Of a stretch of 64,000 nucleotides of DNA, positions 8,898 to 16,055 are shown piece by piece (the first letter of the stretch is position 1; every line of letters starts with the position of its first letter). The notes beneath the pieces were generated by a model that was not told the origin of the DNA, did not search any database, and saw nothing but the letters and a program-made list of their open reading frames with translations. Made by a program: the position numbers and the translations under genes. This DNA is from Flavobacterium psychrophilum (GTDB taxonomy: Bacteria; Bacteroidota; Bacteroidia; Flavobacteriales; Flavobacteriaceae), in NCBI GenBank assembly GCA_001708385.1, contig CP012388.1:2542001-2606000 (forward strand), written 5' to 3'.

Positions 8898-9461
8898 ATG
8901 AAAAAAATCATCCTTTTTGCTTCAGGTGGGGGCTCTAATGCAGAGCAGATCATGCAGTATTTCGACGAGAAACAGGGTTATGCCGTGTCTGCCGTGCTAA
9001 CAAACAACCCAAATGCGGGAGTTATAGAAAGAGCAAAAAAGTATAATATACCTACATATGTATTCGATCGCGAAGCTCTAAATGAAGGAAAAGTGCTTCA
9101 ATGGGTAAACGAAATCACCCCGGACCTGATAGTTCTTGCCGGATTTTTGTGGAAATTCCCGTCAGACATCATAGGTCACTATCCTCATAAAGTAATAAAT
9201 ATACATCCGGCACTGCTTCCAAATTATGGTGGAAAAGGTATGTACGGAATGAACGTGCACCGTGCGGTTCATGAAAATAAAGAGAAAGAAAGTGGAATTA
9301 CCATTCATTATGTAAATGATAATTATGACGAAGGCAATGTTATTTACCAGCATGCCGTTGCGATAGAAGAGTGTCTTAGTCCCGAAGAAGTTTCGCTTAA
9401 AGTGCTAGCATTAGAGCATGAGCATTTTCCGAGGGTTATTGAGGAGATTTTAAGTCAGTAA
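8898..9461 (+). CDS. purN: Phosphoribosylglycinamide formyltransferase
   Basis: PurN transfers a formyl group from 10-formyltetrahydrofolate to glycinamide ribonucleotide, the third step of purine synthesis. The 187-residue protein starts with the GAR-binding loop FASGGGSNAEQI. The catalytic block is NIHPALLPNYGGKGMYG, with the invariant Asn-x-His, and the catalytic Asp lies in NDNYDEGNVIYQ. The length is normal. It is divergent from acpP, and the small lipoprotein gene follows 10 bases later. Confidence 0.95.
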   Translation: MKKIILFASGGGSNAEQIMQYFDEKQGYAVSAVLTNNPNAGVIERAKKYNIPTYVFDREALNEGKVLQWVNEITPDLIVLAGFLWKFPSDIIGHYPHKVINIHPALLPNYGGKGMYGMNVHRAVHENKEKESGITIHYVNDNYDEGNVIYQHAVAIEECLSPEEVSLKVLALEHEHFPRVIEEILSQ

Positions 9462-9471
9462 AATTTTGAAA

Positions 9472-9933
9472 ATGAAACGATTTGAAAATTTGAAAATTTT
9501 AGGGGTCGTCATAATTATGATGATGTTGTTTGTTAGCTGTGATGATAACAAAAAGACAGTGAAAATGCCTATATCCTTTAAGCAGGAGAACTGTGACGCT
9601 GATTTCGATATATTCTTTAAAAAGTTCGCTTCGGATAGTGTTTTTCAAAAGCTCCATGTAAAGTTTCCTTTGAGAAACAGTCATCTCAATGATGATTACA
9701 ATGATATGATTAGGAAAGATATTCCTCTTTCAAAATATACATTTATAGATTTCGGTAGGCATAAAGACGCGATGAAAAATGAATATGATAAGTTTAATGT
9801 AGAGGTTAAAAAGAGTAAAGACAGTGTTTTCTACTTCATGAAAGGCTACGATAACGGAATAATGACAGAGATGAAATTTTATTACGATGGAAGTTGCTGG
9901 AAGATGGTAGAAATAGTTGATCAGTCGACGTAA
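9472..9933 (+). CDS. Small lipoprotein of unknown function
   Basis: The 153-residue product has a hydrophobic start (ILGVVIIMMMLFVSC) ending in a lipobox Cys, so it is probably a lipoprotein. The remainder (SFKQENCDADFDIFFKKFASDSVFQKLHVKFPL) resembles DUF4348-like secreted Bacteroidota proteins, but I cannot assign a family with confidence. The ATG at 9472 was chosen over a TTG two codons earlier. It is 10 bases from purN and 39 bases before rnhA, so all three may be cotranscribed. Confidence 0.7.
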   Translation: MKRFENLKILGVVIIMMMLFVSCDDNKKTVKMPISFKQENCDADFDIFFKKFASDSVFQKLHVKFPLRNSHLNDDYNDMIRKDIPLSKYTFIDFGRHKDAMKNEYDKFNVEVKKSKDSVFYFMKGYDNGIMTEMKFYYDGSCWKMVEIVDQST

Positions 9934-9972
9934 CAAATAACCAAATCTACAAATAACCAAACCGCCAAGAAA

Positions 9973-10449
9973 ATGCATACAGTACATATATATACAGATG
10001 GCGCAGCCAAGGGAAACCCTGGTCCCGGAGGCTATGGCGTGGTCATGGAGTTGGTGGGGCAATCCTACCGTAAGGAGTTTTACGAAGGTTTTCGCCTTAC
10101 GACCAACAACCGTATGGAGCTGCTTGCTGTAATTGTAGGGCTTGAAAAGCTAAAAACACCGGGTACCAGTGTTCTTGTAATATCAGATTCTAAATATGTG
10201 GTTGACTCTGTGTCTAAAGGCTGGGTTTTTGGCTGGGAGAAAAAAGGCTATAAAGACAAGAAGAATCCCGACCTTTGGAAGCGTTTCCTTATTATATACC
10301 GTCAGCATAAAGTCGACTTTAAATGGATAAAGGGGCATAACAACCATCCTCAAAATGAGCGTTGCGACCAATTAGCGGTTATGGCATCTACCCAGCCGCA
10401 ACTGAATATCGATGCGTATTATGAAAATATAGGCAGGCACGCTCAATAA
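9973..10449 (+). CDS. rnhA: Ribonuclease HI
   Basis: RNase HI cuts the RNA strand of RNA-DNA hybrids and so clears R-loops and Okazaki primers. The 158-residue protein holds the four catalytic acids in order: Asp in IYTDGAAKGNPGPGG, Glu in TNNRMELLAV, Asp in VISDSKYVVDSV and Asp in NERCDQLAV, with the His of the flexible loop in GHNNHPQNE. The length is typical of the single-domain bacterial enzyme. The next gene follows after 14 bases. Confidence 0.95.
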   Translation: MHTVHIYTDGAAKGNPGPGGYGVVMELVGQSYRKEFYEGFRLTTNNRMELLAVIVGLEKLKTPGTSVLVISDSKYVVDSVSKGWVFGWEKKGYKDKKNPDLWKRFLIIYRQHKVDFKWIKGHNNHPQNERCDQLAVMASTQPQLNIDAYYENIGRHAQ

Positions 10450-10463
10450 CTAAAATCAAAATA

Positions 10464-10961
10464 ATGAATATTACCTCATATACATCTATTGACAATTTAA
10501 GCTTTACAGACTCTTACGATACAGTAAAATCTAAACTTGAATACGACTTCGAAGAAAATACTACAGAGATTATGGATATTATCTATCCGGTATCATATGT
10601 AGAAGCCTTAGATATGGTTATTCAGTTTAGTGTAAATGGTTCTGGAATTCGATTTTTTGAGTTTTTCCAGCCTAAAATGGAGCTGCTTTGTGGTGATGCA
10701 AAAGTTTCGGGTAATTACGTAGAGGTGTTACGCCAGGTAAGGGAGATTGATGAGGATATTGAACAGGATAATGATGGCTTTGTTTCGGCTAAACTTGGTA
10801 TTACTGTTAACCGTCAGCTTGAAGGCGGACTTTATTCCAGCAAGGTAGAAGGTCTTATTGTTTTTAGTAAAGATTACTTTGAAGAGCCTGAAGCAGACGA
10901 AGACGATTTTTTAAAGTTTTACCTGGGTTATAATCCGTTTGATGGGGAAGGTGAAGAGTAA
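10464..10961 (+). CDS. Acidic protein of unknown function
   Basis: This 165-residue protein is not recognised. It is strongly acidic, with a C-terminal stretch rich in Glu and Asp (FEEPEADEDDFLKF), and has no signal peptide or membrane segment, so it is likely cytoplasmic. It follows rnhA by 14 bases on the same strand and is probably in the same transcript. No catalytic motif is visible. Confidence 0.65.
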   Translation: MNITSYTSIDNLSFTDSYDTVKSKLEYDFEENTTEIMDIIYPVSYVEALDMVIQFSVNGSGIRFFEFFQPKMELLCGDAKVSGNYVEVLRQVREIDEDIEQDNDGFVSAKLGITVNRQLEGGLYSSKVEGLIVFSKDYFEEPEADEDDFLKFYLGYNPFDGEGEE

Positions 10962-11046
10962 TTATTGTTTTGGTTTGTTTTTGTAATTCTACTAGGCATA
11001 GTGCAGCAGTTCTACGTCTAAAAATCCAAAAATCAGATTTTCCAAT

Positions 11047-11538
11047 CTACCATTTAATCTCAGCATCGAGAATTTTGGTGAGTGCTTTTCTTGCTTTTTT
11101 GTTCTCGCTGTTAAAGCCGGCATTTATAAGTCCAATGCCAATAGCTAATAATATCGTAGGTATAAGTACTGCTGTTTTAGATCCGCCTTTATGAAAACCT
11201 GCAAGAGAAATTAATATTATGCCTAACGTTAAACCTCCCAGCCATAAAATCATGAATTTTGTTGCGCTGTTGCTTGGTTTAAGCTTAAGCTTAATACTGG
11301 TGCCATTATCGGCTTCCTGAAATTCGCCCGATATCTCCGGGAAATACATACTGCTGTTCGTAATACTACGTTTTAATACAAACGAATTGTTTTCCATTAG
11401 GCCTTCAAAAACATGCTCCTCTGTTTGCGGGAAAGCGCCATAACCTTGTGGTAACACATGGTTGTTAAGACGCTCAAACACCAGTGCTTTAGTAAGCGGT
11501 GTTTGCAGGGTTAGCTGTTCTGACGGTAATAAATTCAT
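11047..11538 (-). CDS. Two-helix membrane protein of unknown function
   Basis: The 163-residue product has a soluble N-terminal domain of about 95 residues and two hydrophobic segments (around 97-113, FMILWLGGLTLGIILI, and 121-139, TAVLIPTILLAIGIGLI). It ends with a short basic tail. No family was recognised. It is convergent with the preceding acidic protein gene and stands alone, with the next gene divergent. Confidence 0.65.
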   Translation of the reverse strand: MNLLPSEQLTLQTPLTKALVFERLNNHVLPQGYGAFPQTEEHVFEGLMENNSFVLKRSITNSSMYFPEISGEFQEADNGTSIKLKLKPSNSATKFMILWLGGLTLGIILISLAGFHKGGSKTAVLIPTILLAIGIGLINAGFNSENKKARKALTKILDAEIKW

Positions 11539-11786
11539 GTAAAAGGAGTATTTTTACAGACCTATGGTCGTATGTCAGTAATTGGTAATGTTTTTGTAAA
11601 TATAGAAAAAGATTTATATTGATATCTGCAAATCGTTGTCAATATTTTATGTTTTATGATAGGTTTATAAATATTTAATAATGTTCTCTTAATACTGCGT
11701 CTCGTTATAATAACGTTATCGTAAAATATAATTGGTAAGGTATTGATTTTGTATATGATAGCATAGTAGAATTTGATAACCAATTT
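11539..11786. other. AT-rich intergenic stretch between divergent genes
   Basis: No gene is seen. A small palindrome (CGTTAT, one base, ATAACG) lies at 11703-11715. The kinase promoter begins at 11787. Confidence 0.4.
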
Positions 11787-11818
11787 TTTGTAAGTATTGA
11801 AGATATAGAGTATCTTTG
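11787..11818 (+). promoter_or_regulatory. Promoter of the PfkB-family kinase gene
   Basis: TTTG at 11787-11790, then 20 bases, then TATCTTTG at 11811-11818 match the Bacteroidota consensus exactly. The expected start of transcription near 11824 gives a leader of about 17 bases. Confidence 0.75.
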
Positions 11819-11840
11819 CGCCTTCAATTTCATCACTTTT

Positions 11841-12773
11841 ATGAATAAATTACTGATTGTAGGTACCGTAGCTTTTGATGCTATAGAAACGCCTTTTGGC
11901 AAAACCGGTAAAATTCTTGGTGGCGCCGCCATGTATATAGGGTTTTCAGCATCATTTTTTAAAGTTAAATCGGCTATCGTATCAGTGGTAGGAGATGATT
12001 TTCCTCAGGAATACCTGGATCTTTTTACGGAAAGAAATATAGATATATCTGCACTTGAGGTAGTAAAAGGCGGTAAAAGCTTTTTTTGGAGCGGCCGTTA
12101 CCATAACGACCTTAATTCCCGCGATACTTTAGATACACAACTTAACGTACTGGCTGATTTTAAGCCTGTAGTTCCTGAAAACTTTAAAGATTCTGAAGTG
12201 GTTATGCTGGGTAACCTGCACCCTTTGGTTCAGATAAGTGTTTTAGATCAGCTTACTGCAAAACCTAAGCTTGTAGTGCTGGATACTATGAACTTCTGGA
12301 TGGACTGTGCTTTGCCGGAACTTCTTGAAGTTATTAAACGTGTAGATGTTATTACTGTAAACGATGAAGAGGCACGCCAGCTGACGGGAGAATATTCTTT
12401 GGTTAAGGCTGCTGCTAAAATACAGGCAATGGGGCCTAAGTTTGTGGTTATTAAAAAAGGAGAGCACGGCGCTTTACTTTTCAATGACAAACAGGTGTTC
12501 TTTGCGCCGGCACTTCCGCTGGAAGAGGTGTTTGACCCAACAGGGGCAGGCGATACTTTTGCAGGTGGATTTGCAGGTTATATTGCACAAAGCGAAAACA
12601 TATCGTTTGACAATCTTAAAAATGCTATTATATACGGTTCTAATATGGCTTCTTTCTGTGTAGAGAAGTTTGGGCCGGAACGAATGATACAACTCCAGAA
12701 AGAGGAGGTGCTGGAGCGCCTACAGCAATTCAGGGCTTTAACGCAGTTTGATATTGCGCTGGAAAATGAATAA
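11841..12773 (+). CDS. PfkB-family sugar kinase
   Basis: The 310-residue protein belongs to the ribokinase/PfkB family, which phosphorylates sugars or nucleosides with ATP. The family's C-terminal signature DPTGAGDTFAGGF (about residues 231-243) contains the catalytic Asp and anion hole. The N-terminal glycine-rich lid motif (GKTGKILGGAAMYIG) is present, and VITVNDEEARQL is the usual central motif. Substrate specificity cannot be read; neighbours favour nucleotide or pentose metabolism since a PurF-type gene follows, but a terminator separates them. The promoter is clear. Confidence 0.88.
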   Translation: MNKLLIVGTVAFDAIETPFGKTGKILGGAAMYIGFSASFFKVKSAIVSVVGDDFPQEYLDLFTERNIDISALEVVKGGKSFFWSGRYHNDLNSRDTLDTQLNVLADFKPVVPENFKDSEVVMLGNLHPLVQISVLDQLTAKPKLVVLDTMNFWMDCALPELLEVIKRVDVITVNDEEARQLTGEYSLVKAAAKIQAMGPKFVVIKKGEHGALLFNDKQVFFAPALPLEEVFDPTGAGDTFAGGFAGYIAQSENISFDNLKNAIIYGSNMASFCVEKFGPERMIQLQKEEVLERLQQFRALTQFDIALENE

Positions 12774-12782
12774 TGAAACACT

Positions 12783-12806
12783 AAGCCCAATTGCGGGCTT
12801 TTTTTA
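12783..12806 (+). terminator. Terminator after the PfkB-family kinase
   Basis: AAGCCC pairs with GGGCTT around a 6-base loop, followed by a run of T. It starts 10 bases after the stop codon and separates the kinase from purF. Confidence 0.7.
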
Positions 12807-12843
12807 ATAAGAATACAACAACAACTACACACAACACACTATT

Positions 12844-14742
12844 ATGAGTGACGCTTTAAAACATGAATGCGGTATTGCGCTGTTAAGATTATTAAAGCCA
12901 TTAGAATACTACAAAGAGAAATATGGTACTGCTTTTTACGGTATACAGAAAATGTACCTGCTTATGGAAAAGCAGCACAACCGCGGACAGGACGGTGCCG
13001 GTTTTGCCAGTATTAAATTAGATGTTAAACCGGGACAGCGATACATCAGCAGGGTGCGCTCTAACCAGCAGCAGCCTATACAGGATGTGTTTAAGCAAAT
13101 CAATGAGAGAATCAATGAAGAGCTTACAGAACACCCTGAATATAACGACAGCGTTGCGGCGCAAAAAGAAAACCTGCCCTATATTGGTGAGGTATACTTA
13201 GGGCACGTGCGTTACGGTACATTTGGTAAAAACAGCATAGAGAGCGTTCACCCGTTCCTGCGCCAGAATAACTGGATGCATCGCAACCTTATTGTAGCCG
13301 GTAACTTTAACATGACAAATGTTAAGCAGCTTTTTGATAGCCTTGTAGATCTTGGCCAACATCCTAAAGAGCTTGCCGATACCGTTACTGTAATGGAAAA
13401 GATAGGTCATTTTCTAGATGGTGAGGTTGCAGACCTTTACCAGGATTGTAAAGCCGAAGGGTATACAAAACAAGAAGCTTCTCCTGTAATATCAGAACGA
13501 TTAAATATTGCTAAAATACTTAAGCGCGCTTCTAAGCAATGGGATGGCGGTTATGCTATGGCAGGAATGATTGGTCATGGTGACAGCTTTGTTTTCCGTG
13601 ATCCTGCAGGTATACGTCCGGCATACTACTATCAGGATGATGAGATTGCAGTTGTAGCATCGGAAAGGCCTGTTATCCAGACGGTATTTAATGTTGCGTT
13701 TGAAGATGTAAAAGAATTAGATCCGGGCCACGCTTTCATCGTTAAGAAAAGTGGTAAGGTATCGGTAGAAGAAATTATACCTGCACTTCCTAAAAAAGCA
13801 TGTTCTTTTGAAAGGATCTACTTCTCAAGAGGTAGTGATGCAGAAATCTATGAAGAGCGTAAAGAACTTGGAAGGTTAGTATTGCCTCAGGTGCTTGAAG
13901 CTATTGAAAGTGATACAGATAATGCTGTTTTCTCGTACATTCCTAACACGGCAGAGACGTCGTTCTTTGGTTTGGTTGAAGCGGCGCAGGATTTCCTTAA
14001 CCAGCGTAAGAACAAGCATATTCTTGAACACAGGAACACGCTTACAGAGCAAACGCTTGAAGAGCTTCTTAAGGTTAAGATACGTACAGAGAAGATAGCA
14101 ATTAAAGATGCTAAGCTTAGAACGTTTATTACTGAGGACAGCAGCCGTGACGACCTTGTGGCTCACGTATACGATGTTACTTACGGCGTTATTAAGCCGG
14201 AAGATAACCTTGTTATTATAGATGACTCTATTGTTAGGGGAACTACCCTTAAAAAGAGTATTCTTAAAATGATGGACAGGCTTAATCCTAAGCGTATAGT
14301 GGTCGTGTCTTCTGCACCGCAGATCAGGTACCCTGACTGTTATGGTATTGATATGGCAAAGCTTGAGGGCTTAATTGCTTTCCAGGCTGCACACGAACTG
14401 CTTAAGGAAAGAGGGCTTTCTCATATTGTAGATGAGGTTTATAAAAAATGTAAGGCGCAGGAAAACCTGCCTGATACAGAAGTGGTAAACCATGTAGTAG
14501 ATTTCTATGCACAGTTTACAGATCAGGAAATTTCAGATAAAATTGCAGCGATGCTTAGTTCTGAAGGTATTAGGGCTGAGGTTAAGATTATCTTCCAAAG
14601 TGTGGATAACCTTCACAAGGCGTGTCCTAAGAATCTTGGTGACTGGTACTTTACAGGGGACTATCCTACACCGGGTGGAAACCGTGTTGTGAACCGCGCA
14701 TTTATAAACTTCTACGAAGGAAACGACGCAAGAGCATACTAA
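12844..14742 (+). CDS. purF: Amidophosphoribosyltransferase, long Bacteroidota form
   Basis: PurF-type enzymes make phosphoribosylamine from PRPP and glutamine, the first step of purine synthesis. The Ntn glutaminase domain starts with HECGIALLRLL, so the nucleophile would be Cys9 after an 8-residue leader, and carries NRGQDGAGF and GHVRYGTFGKNS. The phosphoribosyltransferase domain has the PRPP-binding loop VIIDDSIVRGTT at about residue 456 and SSAPQIRYPDCYG. At 632 residues it is over 100 longer than the usual PurF (about 470-510). Bacteroidota often carry this long form, and it may be a second paralogue, so an exact role in purine synthesis is inferred. Gene symbol is by family. Confidence 0.85.
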   Translation: MSDALKHECGIALLRLLKPLEYYKEKYGTAFYGIQKMYLLMEKQHNRGQDGAGFASIKLDVKPGQRYISRVRSNQQQPIQDVFKQINERINEELTEHPEYNDSVAAQKENLPYIGEVYLGHVRYGTFGKNSIESVHPFLRQNNWMHRNLIVAGNFNMTNVKQLFDSLVDLGQHPKELADTVTVMEKIGHFLDGEVADLYQDCKAEGYTKQEASPVISERLNIAKILKRASKQWDGGYAMAGMIGHGDSFVFRDPAGIRPAYYYQDDEIAVVASERPVIQTVFNVAFEDVKELDPGHAFIVKKSGKVSVEEIIPALPKKACSFERIYFSRGSDAEIYEERKELGRLVLPQVLEAIESDTDNAVFSYIPNTAETSFFGLVEAAQDFLNQRKNKHILEHRNTLTEQTLEELLKVKIRTEKIAIKDAKLRTFITEDSSRDDLVAHVYDVTYGVIKPEDNLVIIDDSIVRGTTLKKSILKMMDRLNPKRIVVVSSAPQIRYPDCYGIDMAKLEGLIAFQAAHELLKERGLSHIVDEVYKKCKAQENLPDTEVVNHVVDFYAQFTDQEISDKIAAMLSSEGIRAEVKIIFQSVDNLHKACPKNLGDWYFTGDYPTPGGNRVVNRAFINFYEGNDARAY

Positions 14743-14781
14743 ATTTCGGCTTAACGAATTTTACGGTATTTCATCGGAAAA

Positions 14782-14814
14782 TTTTGCCGGGGTTTGAAAT
14801 TATATATACATTCG
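14782..14814 (+). promoter_or_regulatory. Promoter of the first small RNA candidate
   Basis: TTTTG at 14782-14786, then 20 bases, then TACATTCG at 14807-14814 (one mismatch to TAnnTTTG). The predicted start falls on the first conserved base of the repeat at 14820. Confidence 0.6.
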
Positions 14815-14819
14815 CCTCA

Positions 14820-14903
14820 GAAAATAGCATTAGTAAAATTAATTTTTACAGTATTTTTGGGGGCAGAGAAAGGGAAAACGGAAACGTTTTCCCTTTCTTA
14901 TTT
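14820..14903 (+). ncRNA. Candidate small RNA, copy 1
   Basis: An 84-base unit begins 5 bases after a promoter-like -7 box and ends in a strong terminator. It holds a small stem (GTAAAA at 14833-14838 with TTTTAC at 14844-14849), a single-stranded centre containing TTTTTGGGGGCA, and a 12-base stem (14869-14880 with 14885-14896) capped by the GNRA tetraloop GAAA and followed by a T-rich tail. It is about 92% identical to the unit at 15071-15153. No reading frame of useful length fits inside it. A target or function is unknown; an alternative is that it is only a repeat or a purF 3' element, but the second copy has its own promoter. Confidence 0.6.
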
Positions 14904-15032
14904 TAGAACATATTGGTAATATACCTGTTGGTTATATTTTAATAGTGTAGGATAAATCGTAAATGTTAACAAAATGCATTTTATCTATTTTTTGTGTATT
15001 TCAACGATTTTGCATGCAGTTTGTCTAAATTT

Positions 15033-15064
15033 TTTGTGTAACTGTCGATAAGACTATATGTTTA
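15033..15064 (+). promoter_or_regulatory. Promoter of the second small RNA candidate
   Basis: TTTG at 15033-15036, then 20 bases, then TATGTTTA at 15057-15064 (one mismatch to TAnnTTTG). The spacing is identical to that of copy 1, although the surrounding bases differ. Confidence 0.6.
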
Positions 15065-15070
15065 CAGTAA

Positions 15071-15153
15071 GAAAATAGCATTAGTAAATTAATTTTTACG
15101 GTATTTTTGGGGGCAAAAAAAGGGAAAATGGTAACGTTTTCCCTTTTTTATTT
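15071..15153 (+). ncRNA. Candidate small RNA, copy 2
   Basis: This 83-base unit repeats copy 1 with about seven differences and is offset by 251 bases. The small stem is kept (GTAAA with TTTAC), as is the central G-rich patch. The terminator stem (15119-15130 with 15135-15146) keeps its pairing although C-G changes to T-G in one pair, and the loop changes from GAAA to GTAA, again a GNRA tetraloop. Changes that preserve structure argue for a functional RNA. The gap between copies (14904-15070) and the bases to 15273 contain no gene. Confidence 0.6.
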
Positions 15154-15273
15154 ACAATTCTTAGAGAATAGTGGCAGATATGCTCTAACTTCTCAAATAT
15201 TCTATATTGTTATAAATAATAACTGATTATGCTTATTTTGCATTTCAATCTAAACTCATATAATTAACAGTAC

Positions 15274-15303
15274 AAAAAAACGGATGCCTTTTGGCATCCG
15301 TTT
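15274..15303 (-). terminator. Terminator of superoxide dismutase gene
   Basis: AAACGGATGCC pairs with GGCATCCGTTT around a TTTT loop. On the minus strand it is followed by seven T. It starts 23 bases after the sod stop codon. Confidence 0.85.
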
Positions 15304-15326
15304 AGATATAAGAATTTTAATGTATC

Positions 15327-15935
15327 TTATTTTTCAAGAGCATAACGTCTTGCAACTTCTTCCCAGTTAATTACACTAAAGAAAGCTTCAATATAATCAG
15401 GTCTTCTGTTTTGGTAGTTTAGGTAATAAGCATGTTCCCAAACATCAAGTCCAAGAATTGGAGTGCCTCCGCAGCCAATTTCCGGCATTAGTGGGTTGTC
15501 CTGGTTTGGTGTGCCGCAAACTTCAAGTTTACCACCTTTATGAACGCAAAGCCAAGCCCATCCAGAACCAAACTGAGTTGCAGCAGCTTTAGCAAATTTT
15601 GCTTTAAATTCTTCAAAAGAACCAAAAGCTTTATCAATAGCCTCTTCAAGTTCGCCTGTTGGCTCGCCTCCGCCTTTTGGCGAAAGAATAGTCCAGAAAA
15701 GGTTGTGGTTGTAAAAACCTCCACCGTTGTTTCTAACAGCAGCGTTAGAAAGGTCAAGGTTAATAAGTATATTTTCTATAGTTTTACCTTCAAGATCTGT
15801 TCCTGCAATTGCAGCGTTTAAGTTGGTTGTATACGCATTATGATGCTTTGTGTGGTGAATCTCCATTGTTTTGGCATCAATATGTGGTTCCAGGGCGTCA
15901 TATGCGTATGGAAGTTTTGGTAATTCAAAGGCCAT
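15327..15935 (-). CDS. sodA: Superoxide dismutase, Mn/Fe type
   Basis: The enzyme converts superoxide to oxygen and hydrogen peroxide. The 202-residue protein has all metal ligands: His in [12 protein letters not shown], His in FYNHNLFW, and Asp and His in the signature [24 protein letters not shown] and FGSGWAWL are typical of the Fe/Mn family. Whether the metal is Mn or Fe cannot be settled here, so the symbol sodA is provisional. No signal peptide is seen, so it is cytoplasmic. A -7 box (TAAATTTG on the minus strand at 15975-15982) lies about 40 bases upstream. Confidence 0.95.
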   Translation of the reverse strand: MAFELPKLPYAYDALEPHIDAKTMEIHHTKHHNAYTTNLNAAIAGTDLEGKTIENILINLDLSNAAVRNNGGGFYNHNLFWTILSPKGGGEPTGELEEAIDKAFGSFEEFKAKFAKAAATQFGSGWAWLCVHKGGKLEVCGTPNQDNPLMPEIGCGGTPILGLDVWEHAYYLNYQNRRPDYIEAFFSVINWEEVARRYALEK

Positions 15936-16055
15936 AATATCGGTAGTTTAAAAGATTAATATTAATTTTAAATCCAAATTTACAGATTTTAAGGTTTACA
16001 ATAAATAACTTTTTGTTATAATTTCCTGCTTTAAAATTTAAAACATTCATTATAA

